Shown piece by piece: positions 19,138 to 29,301 of a stretch of 64,000 nucleotides of DNA (position 1 is its first letter; each line of letters starts with the position of its first letter). Under the pieces are notes generated by a model. The model did no database searches, was not told the origin of the DNA, and saw only the letters and a list, made by a program, of their open reading frames with translations. Position numbers and translations under genes: made by a program. Source of the DNA: Paulinella micropora (Eukaryota; Cercozoa; Imbricatea; Euglyphida; Paulinellidae); contig WBZZ01002117.1 of the NCBI GenBank assembly GCA_019918135.1, positions 62,001 to 126,000 on the forward strand. Direction: 5' to 3'.

Positions 19138-20618
19138 ATGCAGACCAGAAGGAAAAGAAGGCTGGCCCAAACCTTAGCCTGGTCCAGCCAATGTCGCGGG
19201 CTCGACAACGATGGCGCGGACGATACGGCGGCCTCCGAGCCAGTTGTTGTGAACAAGACCGCCGTGGAGTTGTACCAAACGCTGTTGGACACGGTGTCGA
19301 AGCTACAGTCGCTGCAGGACGGCCGCTTCGGCGACGGTTTGGCCGACGAATCAACTACGGTCCTCCTGGAACGAAGGCCCTCGGCCGACGGCTTCAGGCT
19401 GGCAGGCACGCGCACCAAGTGGCAAGAATTGCCCCGCGCAATTTCGGAGGCCCGGCAGCAGCTGACTGCTACAAATGCCAAGCGCAGGCAAGACATAGAA
19501 GCCCTGGAGGCCGAGAGCGCGGCGCTGTGCCTGCGCATGGAACAGAGCTCAGAGCAAAAGGAGCTCAGCGACCAACTGTACTGCGTCCGCCAAATGATCG
19601 GCAAGCACAAGGCAGAGCTGCAAGAACAATCTTCGCGTGAGACGCTGGAAGTAGAAGTGGGCGTGGAACGCGAGAATTGTCTCGTAGAGCTCTCCATTGT
19701 GCGCTCCTGCAGGAGTTCGAGGGAAAAGACGCGAGTCCCGGCCCGCTACCACCTTCTGTGCGTGTTTGGCGGCTCCGCCGCGACCACTCGCCAGGGCCTG
19801 GGGCACACGTTCTGCTACGACGCCGGGCAAAACCGCTGGACGCGACGCGGCGAGCTCCGCCAGCCCCGCACACATTTCGCCGGCACGGCCGTAGGCAAAT
19901 GTCTGTACGCGATCGGGGGGTCGACGGCGGGCACAGCTTGAAAGACGTCGAGCGCCTAGACCTCTCGCAACCGGACGCGAAATGGGAGCGACTGCCGCCG
20001 CTGCCACAGCCCTGCTCCGGCGCGCTGGCCCTGGCGCTCGACAACGCCATCTTTCTGCTCGGCGGCTCTGGCGACACGCAGAATCTGGCACGCGTCGCGG
20101 TCTTCGACCTGGCTACAGAGGACTGGTCCGAGTCTCCGTCTATGATCAGGGCCCGGCAGTTTGCCGGCGGCGGCGTGCTGGACGAGAGGTTATACGTCTT
20201 TGGGGGCAGGGGCAACACAAGCAGGGCCCTGGCCTATGCGGAACGCTGCACCACCGGGGGCCCGTGGTCCGAGGTGGCGCGCCTGCGGGTCGCGAGGTGG
20301 GGCTGCGGGTGTGCCGTGCTGAACAACAAACTTTACGCCCTGGGCGGCCGGAACGCGCTGGATCAGGTGCTAGCTTCCGTCGAGCGCTATGACCCGGCCC
20401 TGAACGTCTGGGAGGAAGTCGCGCCGCTGCTTCAGGAGCGCGCGGCCGCGGCCGCGGCCGTGCTCGACAACGAACTGTATGTGCTGGGCGGCTCCGATCG
20501 CGAAGGGAAAGCGCTCGCCTCTGTCGAGCGCTACGACGAGCGCCGGAATGCCTGGACTTTTGTCACCAATATGCCTGCGTTCTTGAGCGGGGCCGCCTGT
20601 GCGGTTGCGTTGGGCTGA
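19138..20618 (+). CDS. kelch-repeat protein with N-terminal coiled coil; one frameshift in a G6 run
   Basis: Starts at ATG 19138. Residues about 100-180 are coiled coil (EARQQLTATNAKRRQDIEAL). From about residue 205 there are at least six kelch repeats, each with GG followed by Tyr and Trp: VFGGSA, YAIGG, FLLGGSG, YVFGGRG, YALGGRN, YVLGGSD, with WERLPPLP, WSEVARL, WEEVAPL and WTFVTNM as blade ends. The frame breaks at 19914-19920 inside a G6 run; one extra G would restore it. Such beta-propellers are often substrate adaptors of cullin ubiquitin ligases, but no BTB domain is present. Its 3' part is duplicated at 53655-54047. Confidence 0.75.
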
Positions 20619-20724
20619 TGAAGCCTTACCAGTCTGTTTTGCGCTGACTAATCGACTTTTTTTCTTCTTTCTCACATTTATTAAAAGGAAATAGATTTGT
20701 GTATGTCATGATATATAGCCGGCG

Positions 20725-20979
20725 ATGGCAGCTAGGGGAGGTCTGTTGGCACGGTACTTTGTGCTCTTTATTCTGTTGAAGCTCAAACATTTGAGCGTCG
20801 TAACGCTGCAACAGATTGAAGATCTCATCTATCTTCGAAGCCCGGGCTCGGGAAAAAAAAGCTTTTTATTAAATCATGTTGTGTGGGTGTTGAAACTCTT
20901 GGAGAGCGACGGGCCCGTCACGCCTGACACGATTTCTTCTGTCCCGTCGGTGAATTTCAAGACAAACGTTGGAAAATGA
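20725..20979 (+). CDS. possible small protein, conserved in both copies
   Basis: 84 codons from ATG 20725 with a hydrophobic start (YFVLFILLKLKHL) and DLIYLRSPGSGKKSFLLNH. The copy at 54162-54416 keeps the frame but has ACG in place of this ATG, which weakens the case. A 34-codon ORF (MTQFSGETSASAVV) overlaps its stop by ATGA. Could equally be downstream sequence of the kelch gene. Confidence 0.25.
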   Translation: MAARGGLLARYFVLFILLKLKHLSVVTLQQIEDLIYLRSPGSGKKSFLLNHVVWVLKLLESDGPVTPDTISSVPSVNFKTNVGK

Positions 20980-21109
20980 CGCAGTTTTCCGGTGAAACCT
21001 CCGCTAGTGCAGTTGTCAAACCCAGTGCTCCCGAAAAGACCGGTGCTAAAAAAAAGACATGGCCTCCCGTTCCTTGAGCTATGGTCACCGTTTTTTTCTC
21101 ACTGGCACA

Positions 21110-21834
21110 CTAGGCCTCCTCTTGCTGCCGCGGCTGTCCCAGAAATTTAGTCAGCTGGGGCTGCAGGTTTTTTTTCCACTGCGGGTGTTGCACGGGCGGT
21201 GCCGCCTTTTTCTGGGCAGGTTTTTTGACACTGCGGCGTCGAGCCACAGCGGCCGCCTTCCTTGGTTTTTCTTGGCGCGGCACGTCCCCTTCTTCGTCTT
21301 GTCTGGCGACGCAGCCGTTCTGGCATCGCGAGAGGCACACGTGTGGTCGTGTGCTGAACCCGCAGTCAAAGCAGGCCTGGGCCACGCAGGCTGGCTTGGG
21401 GCACAGATAAAGCCGGCGCCTGCGGCATTGCCGGCAAAGCCCCAGGTCGTTTCGTTCCACGATGCTGGCGCCCGTACACGCCGCACACTGCACTTGCCTG
21501 GTGGCCGCCTTGCCCCACCAGTCGTCGATTGTTTCCCGAGTGTCGCCCGGCTCTGCACGGGCTTGCGCCAGTTCGGCCCTCTGCGCCTCTTCCTCGGCCA
21601 ACGCGGTTCGGAGGCCTTCCTCTTCCTGAGCCAACCGTGCTTGGTGGCGTTCCCGCTCCGCCGCACAAACGGTACAGGCTCGCCCCCGACTAGCGCCCCG
21701 TGGCACTGCGGGCAGTACGGTAGCGCGAGCGCTGCCTGCACCGTGGCGGGCCGTTCGCGCTCGGCAGTCGGCCACGACGCCGGCGGGGCCCGCTCTGGTG
21801 CACCCTCGGCCAGCCCAAGCTTTGTTGCCATCAT
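21110..21834 (-). pseudogene. copy 1 of Cys-rich zinc-finger protein, frameshifted in a C run
   Basis: Copy of the intact gene at 54547-55272. Start is ATG at 21834 or 21831. A C run near 21685 has five C here and six in copy 2, shifting the frame after the CPQCHG block. The C-terminal zinc ligands (CAACTG, CRQC, CPKPAC, CFDCG) remain encoded downstream. It may be functional if the missing base is an assembly error. Confidence 0.7.
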
Positions 21835-22373
21835 CCACCACACCTTTCTTTTTTGGGGAGGGTGGTCCCTTCGATTTTTATCTACGGGCGGCGGCCTTGG
21901 GGGCGGCTGTGCAAGGCGCCCCCCCCCCCCCCCCGCAAAAAAAGAAGCTTCACATACACACGCAGTTGCCGCAAATTACCGGACGACGCGTGCAGGGGGC
22001 TTTTTTTTGAGAATCCAAGATTTGTAATTGTGTCCCGACCTTTTGGAGAAAAGGGGGCCTCCACGCTTCCTACAGTCCAAAGGCCCCCCCCACACACACC
22101 AGAAAAAAACAACTTGTTTTTAATGGAAAGACACCTTGGTCGATTCAGAAACAGCTGGAAGCCCGGAGGAGTTTTGCTGGCGATGGCCCTGAGCCTCTCG
22201 GGCGGTCGGACTTGTGCTACTTTCTCAAACCCTGTAGGACAGACAGAGTTTGAGATTTGTCATAGTCATAGTCTCGCAGGGCGCCAAGGCGGCGGGCTTG
22301 CTCTGCCACAGGTCGGAGCCCCCCGGATATTCACCCAGCACGCACCATGTGCTGAGTCGTAAAAACCATCAAG
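21835..22373. other. intergenic region with C run and possible small relic
   Basis: A C14 run lies near 21921-21934. Around 22122-22362 the plus strand has protein-like sequence in two frames, matching 55577-55811 (FVIVSQGAKAAGLL in copy 2), convergent with the MYND gene. I could not define a complete ORF. Confidence 0.3.
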
Positions 22374-23086
22374 CTAGCGTTGCAGCAGCCCCGACGCCTG
22401 GCTGCTGACTGCCTGCGCAGGAGGCGCGCCACGGCTTGCGGCTAGCCGGCGACACTCGTGCTTGTGAGTCGGCCAGTCGCTTCGCTGGTGCTCAACTCCA
22501 CAATAGACCTTCACGAGGCAGCGCGCGCATTTGTGCGCCACGCCAGCACAACCCCCCACACCACACACCGCCAGACACGCTTCGCGGCCCGGGCCCCGCC
22601 CCCGCACCCCGTGCACCCCGGCGACGTCACGACGGCGCCCACGCCGGGCTCCAACAGCTTGAAGCTGCACGCTCCCGTTCCGGACTTGCTCTGCTTGCGC
22701 TCTGCTTGCCCTGCACACGCAAACGCTTGCTGGATGGGGGGCACACGCCCTAGTTTATCTGACGCCATCAGCACAAGGCAAAACAGCCCCTTCCCCGGAT
22801 CCAACTCCGTAGCCCAATGCACTGCTTCGTCGCCTTCGCCATTGAGGCGCGCCTTGGCCAGCCCCGCTACCTCCATAAACAGCACCGGCTGCGGCTGCCT
22901 CCGGGGTGGCTGTACATCGCGCGTCCACACCCACGCCCCGCGCTCGCGCGACTGTCGCCAGCGCCGGCAAGACTCACGGGCCAGCGCGTCCATAAAGTCC
23001 GGGTGCAATTGCACGTATTCTGTCATAAAATCCAACAATTCATCTTGTTGCCGCCTCAAGCCCGCCTTGGACACCGATTTGCTCAT
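22374..23086 (-). CDS. MYND zinc-finger protein, copy 1 (one frameshift)
   Basis: Starts at ATG 23086 (MSKSVSKAGLRRQQDELLDF). The N-terminal two thirds are helical and carry FMEVAGLAKARL. The C-terminus holds a MYND finger: CGVGGCAGVAHKCARCLV, then YCGVEHQRSDWPTHKHEC, with the spaced C-C-C-C-C-C-H-C ligands. MYND fingers bind proline-rich partners, often in transcriptional regulation. The frame breaks near 22595, where this copy has one fewer G than copy 2 (GCCCGGGCC versus GCCCGGGGCC). Copy 2 is intact here but broken elsewhere. Confidence 0.7.
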
Positions 23087-23537
23087 CTCGCTTTTGAATT
23101 TCCCAAAACATGACAAAAAGCGAGATGACTGTCCCACCCACCCCCCCCCCCCCCCCGCCATTCGCCGTCAAAAGAATGTCGGCGAATGGCGAATGGCGGG
23201 GGGCCCGGCATCGGTACTCAATTGGTGGGGGGGGGGGGGCCACTGTCCCAAAATGCACAGATTTTCCCCGCCCGCCCTCTATTCCCGAACTGCTTTGAAC
23301 TGCCGACCAGTGGCTACGATTTCATTGGTCTTTCCGGTCAAATTTCGCGACCAACGTCAAGAATATTTGTGGACACTTGAAGCATGCCGCAATTTGCGGC
23401 ACGCAATAATATGAGGCAATCCTTTTTTTTTGCACGCCGTCGACTTCCTCCTAATATTTCTGACCATACCAAAGAAAAAAAAATACAGTTTTTTTAAATG
23501 AAACAAAAACGTTTCCGCAGCAGCTGGCACTGTCCCG
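23087..23537. other. intergenic region with C and G runs
   Basis: Upstream of the MYND gene there are a C16 run (about 23142-23157) and G runs (about 23227-23238), flanked by inverted copies of GCCATTCGCC (about 23156-23205). The section up to 23537 is AT-rich. No gene. Confidence 0.4.
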
Positions 23538-24026
23538 TTAAAGCTTACGTCTCTTGTTGCCTTGCACCGAAGCCCAGCCCGCCGCTATTGTAGCGGGATC
23601 GGGTGTACGTCCCCTTTCTGTTTCCCCTTCGTCAGACGTCGCGACTTTCCCCTCCCCCTTCTCGCCCGGTAGTGCAACAGTAGCGGGCTGGGGCCCTGCT
23701 TCTGCCTCGCCGGGCCTTGAGACCCGGCAGAAATCCGGATCCGCCAACTCGTTAATGAAGCAGAATATGTTCAGGACGTTTTCTGCTTTATCTCCAGAAG
23801 GCTTGTCGTTCTTGGCTTCTTCACTATCTGCAGCGGGCTTGTCGTTTTTGGCTTCTTCACTATCTGCAGCTGGCTTCTGCTTCTGCTTCTTCTGGCGTCC
23901 GCGCGCGCGGGATTTACCCTGCAGCGAGTGCCCGGCCTCGAACAGACCTACTTTCCAGTATCTATGATGTTTCCCACTTTCTTTGCAGACTTCGCGCAGG
24001 GGTCTTCCTGTCGTGCCTCACTAAAG
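23538..24026 (-). pseudogene. copy 1 of the Lys/Glu-rich helicase-downstream ORF, detached from the helicase
   Basis: Same sequence as 56995-57476, including the tandem AADSEEAKNDKP unit and the C-terminal NKRRKL. Its upstream part and the helicase C-terminal region that precedes it in copy 2 are absent, replaced at about 24027 by an inverted primase fragment. No start codon remains. Confidence 0.6.
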
Positions 24027-24036
24027 TCCACGCCGG

Positions 24037-24340
24037 CTATATTTGCATTATGCTCCCGTTGTGTTCCAGGAACAAGCTCTGTCTCCGAGAGGGCACGCAA
24101 GTGGTGCTGCAGCCCGACCCCGGCCCCGACGACGAAGCAACCACCGTTCTGGTCCCCTCTGACTCCGAGCACGTCTCAGAGCAAAAACCACAGGAAGAAG
24201 GAAAACTGGGCGACGAAGGCGACAATTCGCCTTCCGATACAGAAGAGCAAACTGAACAAGAAGAATTGGTGGAAGCGTACTTGCAGAATCGAGGTATGCA
24301 CGCAATGTCGGGCCTCACTAAAGTCATAATGCAAATATAG
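24037..24340 (+). other. inverted fragment of the primase 3' end inserted in the helicase gene
   Basis: The plus strand carries about 260 bp of primase coding sequence (LCLREGTQVVLQPDPG, then QNRGMHA), opposite to both real primase genes. It is bounded by a 15-bp inverted repeat: CTATATTTGCATTAT at 24037-24051 and ATAATGCAAATATAG at 24326-24340. CCTCACTAAAGTC flanks it on both sides, a sequence also present in the helicase. Variant bases (PQEEGKLGDEG) match the copy-2 primase at 61767-63629 rather than the adjacent copy 1, pointing to template switching or gene conversion. Confidence 0.75.
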
Positions 24341-26200
24341 TGAGGGGCTACGCCAGCGGGCTCACTAAAGTCCACGCCGAACAGCAGCGTCGACGTCCAG
24401 CACACGAAGCTGAGCCTGGACCACGTGTCATACAGGTCACTACTGAAGTCAGCCATGTAGCCTTCGCCCAAAACCGCTTCTTGCACCGCACCCTTCTTGT
24501 AGCCAAAGTAGCAACGCATTTTTAGGTTGGCAAACATCGCACTGATCTCCCGCGCCAGCTCCTTGGCCTGGGCACGACTCCCAGCCGCGACCGCGCAGCG
24601 GCGTCCCCGAAGAAGCTCGAGCTTGATTTTTTGCAGCATACTCTGTCGAGACGCGTGTTCGTAGTACCTGCGGTTGCTTTGCTTACGGAAGCTGTTGCAG
24701 CGCAAACTCGTGCGGGCGCGGCACAGCGCCCGCTGCGCGGGCGTGCTATCAAAGGCCGGACCATATTTCATGGCCAGCAGCACCTCCACTGTGCGAACCG
24801 ACAAAAATGCATCCAACGCAATAATCACGTCCGCAGAGGCCACGAGCATCTCGAACGTCTCCAAATTAGCGCTTTCTTTAGGCGCGTTCAGGCCCTGTGC
24901 GGCTTGGTGCAACAGGCTCTCCACCTCATCAAGTATGAGGATTTGGTAGTGCACTTTCCCCTCCGGGTGCACGCGGCGTTCCAGGTCTGCAATGTTCCAG
25001 ATCGATTCATAGGTCCAGATGCAGTGGTTGCTCTCGGTCCCCGGCTTGGGCTTTAGCACAAACCCGAAATCGCGAAACCTGTTGGCTAAAGATTGGCAAT
25101 ATGTCAGGCGGCTTGCGATGGCGCCGATTCGGATCTCCACCCCGGGGCCCTGTCGTTGCTGCGCCTCACGCAACCAATCCCGCAAGGCCTCCACCATCTG
25201 GTCCGTCCAGCCCTCCGGCTGTGTTCCGTGAAGCAGAGCGCCGAGCGCCTTTTGCAGCTGATACGTCTTGCCCGCCCCACAAGGCTCGAGAAACAGCAGC
25301 AGATCGTGGACCTTGGTAATGCCGAACGGCGCGGCCCACTCAGTGTTTACGTCCTCTCTCGTTATACACTCGTTCGCCACGTGGTTAGACCCCTGCTCGT
25401 GCAGCGCGTCCCACACATCGATACTCCCGTATGCGTCGCACATCGAACCATGCCGGTTGATCCGCTGGTCCAGCCGCTTCCGAGTCGCGCAGGTGTTGCA
25501 GCTCCACCAAAAGTCTCCTTTCTTGATCTCTACCTTGCACTGCGAGTCACAGTTGCAGTCGCAAAGACCCTTGGCCGTCCAAACGGGATCGGTCCGCGTA
25601 CCGCTGATACCCTTCACCACCGCCAGCGACCCGCGACTCTCCGCCTTTGGGAGCACTTCATACAGCCGCCGAGTCCTAAGGTTTGTCACGATCCGCCACA
25701 GCAACAAATTATCACCCTTTCGCTGCTTCTCCTCCCAGGCGCCGCCTGCTTTTGTTTGCTTCTTCCCTGCTTTCCTTCCGTGGTAGAAGCTTGCCCACCA
25801 TGCGTTCGGGAGGCTCATCCTTGGACCCCCGCGCGGCATCGCAGACGGAGCACCTTCCTCGCAGGACAATTTCTTCGCCATCATCGTCAACGGAAACCTC
25901 AATATCAGCCTCCCGTGCGTGGCGAGTGATCACCTGTGCCCTGTACGAGTAAATGCACTGAGAGCCCGCGCGGAGGACCCCCTTGAATCGTTTGACGGGA
26001 GCCAAAGCTAAGTTATCAGGGTCCGATAGCTGCACTGCGCTCTCTACTACGGGCGACACTGCCTGGGCTAGCTGGCAATTCAAAGCTCCAATCACAGCGG
26101 TGACCCTCCTGCACAGCGGCTGTACCCAGTCACGCCAATGGGGAGTCACCAATGTGCTCCGTTCGGCCAGTGCCTCTCCCTCCTTGTCGCACACGCACAA
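24341..26200 (-). pseudogene. origin-binding-protein-like helicase, copy 1, truncated and frameshifted
   Basis: Near-identical to the first 630 residues of the intact helicase at 57509-60697, including Walker A (EPCGAGKTYQL) and Walker B (ILILDEVESLL). The reading frame stops matching after GVDFSEPAGVAPH, where the inverted primase fragment begins, so motif VI and the C-terminal half are lost. The N-terminal segment (to about 25780) and the helicase core are in different frames because of small indels near 25735-25790. Probably non-functional. Confidence 0.8.
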
Positions 26201-26282
26201 ACATCGTCGTCAGCATAGGGCGTGCCGCATAGCATAACGAGATCATACACTCCAAAACCCCCCCCCTCCCACAAAAAAGAGG

Positions 26283-26785
26283 GACCGGCCATCTATCTTG
26301 CCCAAAAAATGCTTGCCCACCGCTAATAATGTATACACACTCCCACCTGTACCCTCAGTTATGGCCCCCCGGTGGCGGCCGGGCCGGCCATCTATCTTGC
26401 CCAAAAAATGCTTGCCCACCGCTAATAATGTATACACACTCCCACCTGTACCCTCAGTTATGGCCCCCCGGTGGCGGCCGGGCCGGCCATCTATCTTGCC
26501 CAAAAAATGCTTGCCCACCGCTAATAATGTATACACACTCCCACCTGTACCCTCAGTTAAGGCCCCCGGTGGCGGCCGGGCCGGCCATCTATCTTGCCCA
26601 AAAAATGCTTGCCCACCGCTAATAATGTATACACACTCCCACCTGTACCCTCAGTTATGGCCCCCCGGTGGCGGCCGGGCCGGCCATCTATCTTGCCCAA
26701 AAAATGCTTGCCCACCGCTAATAATGTATACACACTCCCACCTGTACCCTCAGTTATGGCCCCCCGGTGGCGGCCGGGCCGGCCG
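26283..26785. repeat. 98-bp tandem array, five units (copy 1)
   Basis: Five near-perfect units of about 98 bp, each starting GGCCGGCCATCTATCTTGCC and containing AATGTATACACACTCCCACC and a GGTGGCGGCCGGGCCGGCC junction. The array lies between the 5' end of the helicase gene and the 3' end of the primase gene. Any frames through it are repeat artefacts. The following 26786-26990 is non-coding. Confidence 0.9.
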
Positions 26786-26990
26786 GGTGAGCCCCCCCTC
26801 ACCCGCCCTTGGCGGTTGAGGCACCCCCTGTTATACTCTCCCCCCTCCCACACACAACGCAGACTGTGATATATATCTCTCTTAATTCGGGAAGGGGAGG
26901 GTGACCTCGGGGGGGACAATTTCGCTGTCGCTGCGCTTGCCTTCTTCGGCGGGACCTGGGGCCGCTACTCAGCACACAAACATGATATCG

Positions 26991-28853
26991 TCATGAGAAA
27001 CAGGCTTTCCGATACAGAAGATAAAAAAGCAAATGTTTTTTTGCGTGCATACCTCGATTCTGCAAGTACGCTTCCACCAATTCTTCTTGTTCAGTTTGCT
27101 CTTCTGTATCGGAAGGCGAATTGTCGCCTTCGTCGCCCAGTTTTTCTTCTTCCGGTGGTTTTTGCTCTGAGACGTGCTCGGAGTCAGAGGGGACCAGAAC
27201 GGTGGTTGCTTCGTCGTCGGGGCCGGGGTCGGGCTGCAGCACCACTTGCGTGCCCTCTCGGAGACAGAGCTTGTTCCTGGAACACAACGGGAGCATAATG
27301 CAAACATAGCCGGACGAACAGCTGGTACATTCCCCGTTGAAACAACGAATAGTTAGAAAGTGCTGCCCCAGCGTGACGAGGAGGCGGTTCCGGCCGTGCG
27401 CTTGTGGCTGGTTGGCCCGAGCGCTCTTGAAGGGGCACCAAGCGGTGGCCGGCGCCGTGTAGCCCCGGATGTAGCCAGCGGGCTGCCAGGCGACGGCCTG
27501 GAACTGGCATTGGTCCCCTAGGTAGGGGGCCGAGTGCGCGGCCAGGAGTCGTACCAGCTGCTCTTGGTCCGCCCGGCCGCCCAACGCAACTGTGACAACG
27601 CTGGGCGGCTGCGCGAGGGCGACCTTCCCGGGGAGGGCTTGCCCCCAAGCCAGGCGCGCAATGCCGGGGGGCCCAGCGGGACCGCGCCCATCGATGTCGC
27701 AATTGCCCTCGGCGCGACTGGCCGACGGTCCCCCGGTCCGGGGGCGACTGCGGCTGTTCGCATCCTGTGGGCCACGCTGGCCCGCAGCGGGAGGCCGCTT
27801 GAAACGCACGAGGGCATCCTCGTCTTGCCACGCCGGGGCGGTCGGGGCGCCGTCGCAGTCGCCCACGCTGGCGGCAGCGGTAAACTCGTCCAGCTGGGCC
27901 GCGCCGAGGTCGGTGGCCGAGGTAAAAGCAAAATGTCGGACCAGGCAAGCAGGACCCCCCGGTCCCTTGCCCACCCCGTCGCAGGCGCAGCTGTCACCTG
28001 CGACCCCCGGTAGTAGCGCAAAGACGCCGAGGGGGAGGACGGGTCGGCGCGCGGGGATGGGCGTTCGGCAGTTCTTGTTGAAGCGGCAGACACCGTCATC
28101 ATCGTCATCGTCCGAGGATGGGCGCTGCTGTTGGAAGCAGCCCGCGCAGAGGCGCCGTTCTGCTTTGTCGCAAAACACGTAGCGACAGCCCGCCTTCTGT
28201 TTGTAGATGGAGAGGTCGACGACGGACTCGAGGGGCAGGTCAGGGTATTCCGGGAAGTGCAGCGGGAAGGCGCGGGCCGCGGCCTGGACCAGGAGACCGG
28301 CGTCGGCCCAATGGAGGGCCAGCCCGCTGAAGACTAAGTGGAAGGACAGCTTGACAAAGTGGCTGAGTTTGCGTGAGCGCGTGCCGTCCTCGGCAAGTTG
28401 GAACTTGCACGCCGGGCCGTGCGACTGCAGGACGTGGCACTGTACCGCCGCCCGCGCGGCGGTACAGTCAGTGGCGCACTGTGCGCGCGCAATCGCTAGA
28501 GAGGCCAGCACGGCCAGGAAGGCGCGCATGAAATGGCCGAACCGTTCGGGCGAGAGCTGGGGGGTCTGCTTGGAGTCGAGATCCACGACGAGCTTACAGA
28601 ATGGCATGTGCAAGACTTCGACGAGAGGGGGCCCGGGGCAAGCCAGGCAAGCGAGGTCGCGCAGCAAGGTGTTGAGCTCAGTGCGCTCGGAGGGCAAAAT
28701 GTGCAGCCGGCCGCCGGACATGAGAGTAAAATTGGGCTCGAAGCGGTCTCGAAAGACGCGGGCGTCCGCCCGCGCCAGGAGGGTCTGGAGCTTTGATTGC
28801 AACAGGTCAATGCTAGACGAGTGGGCAACGTCAGAGGCTACGGCAGCAGCCAT
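26991..28853 (-). CDS. UL52/AEP-type DNA primase, copy 1
   Basis: 620 residues from ATG 28853. Archaeo-eukaryotic primase motifs are in order: FCKLVVDLDSK (DxD at 91-93), VKLSFHLVF (SxH at 170-172) and VVDLSIYKQKAGCRYVFCDK (third acidic residue at 213). A Cys-rich strip (LCAGCFQQQ) and a linker follow. The C-terminal HFLTIRCFNGECTSC has the His/Cys pattern of the UL52/PriCT zinc domain. A disordered acidic tail (about 540-600) ends the protein. It makes primers at forks opened by the helicase. Compared with copy 2 it has two compensating single-base indels near 28075-28095 that change about five residues without breaking the frame. Confidence 0.8.
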   Translation of the reverse strand: MAAAVASDVAHSSSIDLLQSKLQTLLARADARVFRDRFEPNFTLMSGGRLHILPSERTELNTLLRDLACLACPGPPLVEVLHMPFCKLVVDLDSKQTPQLSPERFGHFMRAFLAVLASLAIARAQCATDCTAARAAVQCHVLQSHGPACKFQLAEDGTRSRKLSHFVKLSFHLVFSGLALHWADAGLLVQAAARAFPLHFPEYPDLPLESVVDLSIYKQKAGCRYVFCDKAERRLCAGCFQQQRPSSDDDDDDGVCRFNKNCRTPIPARRPVLPLGVFALLPGVAGDSCACDGVGKGPGGPACLVRHFAFTSATDLGAAQLDEFTAAASVGDCDGAPTAPAWQDEDALVRFKRPPAAGQRGPQDANSRSRPRTGGPSASRAEGNCDIDGRGPAGPPGIARLAWGQALPGKVALAQPPSVVTVALGGRADQEQLVRLLAAHSAPYLGDQCQFQAVAWQPAGYIRGYTAPATAWCPFKSARANQPQAHGRNRLLVTLGQHFLTIRCFNGECTSCSSGYVCIMLPLCSRNKLCLREGTQVVLQPDPGPDDEATTVLVPSDSEHVSEQKPPEEEKLGDEGDNSPSDTEEQTEQEELVEAYLQNRGMHAKKHLLFYLLYRKACFS

Positions 28854-29301
28854 GGCTTACTTACTGGCAAACTTATGGCTTTGGGCCTGTTTTCTTTTTT
28901 TGCTTCTTTTAAAGAGAGAAAGAAAGAAAAGGGAGAAAAGAGAGCGGGGGCGGGGCGGAATGGGAGGAGAGAGGAGGAAGGAGAGAGAGGGGAGGGAAGA
29001 GAGAGGGGACTGTCAACGGCGACTGTCCCCCCCCCCCACTTTTCCGGATCACGCTCCGTTGTTTAGGGCTGGGGAAGGCGGGCGTTGAATTTAATTAGAG
29101 TTTGTAACGTTTCTATAGCTCATGTCCTGGGGCGCCGTTTGTGCATTCAGCGTGGCTTGCCGGTCATAACGCGCCTAGCCCCCCCTGCGTACCGGCGGCC
29201 GAGCTCCCCAGAGCTAAGGCCTAACCATACTAGCACATCAACGGTACACAGGAGCCGCCCTGTCCTGTTCACGGCCCTCACTTCCCCTGCGGCGGGGCGG
29301 T
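28854..29301. other. primase upstream region
   Basis: Purine-rich stretch (about 28905-29010), C11-12 run near 29027-29038, then a segment up to about 29200 that also appears at the window end. No gene supported. Confidence 0.4.

Larger units (their letters stand above)
20226..29199. repeat. copy 1 of a large direct repeat (matches 53655-64000)
   Basis: The block from within the kelch gene through the primase and its upstream region recurs in the same order and orientation at 53655-64000. Offset is 33429 bp at the left end and about 34801 bp at the right. The difference comes mainly from about 1.35 kb of helicase sequence missing from copy 1, offset in part by a shorter tandem array and an inserted fragment. 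Identity is very high, with indels concentrated in homopolymers. The repeat reaches the window end, so its right boundary is unknown. Confidence 0.95.

Noticed and set aside
18293..19170. Long Pro-rich and Gly-rich ORFs on both strands
   Set aside because: They run through G and C homopolymers, have biased composition and no motifs.
26243..26919. ORFs with the repeated unit MPKKCLPTANNVYTLPP and similar
   Set aside because: Translations of the 98-bp tandem array; the frame drifts with unit-length changes and there is no flanking coding sequence.
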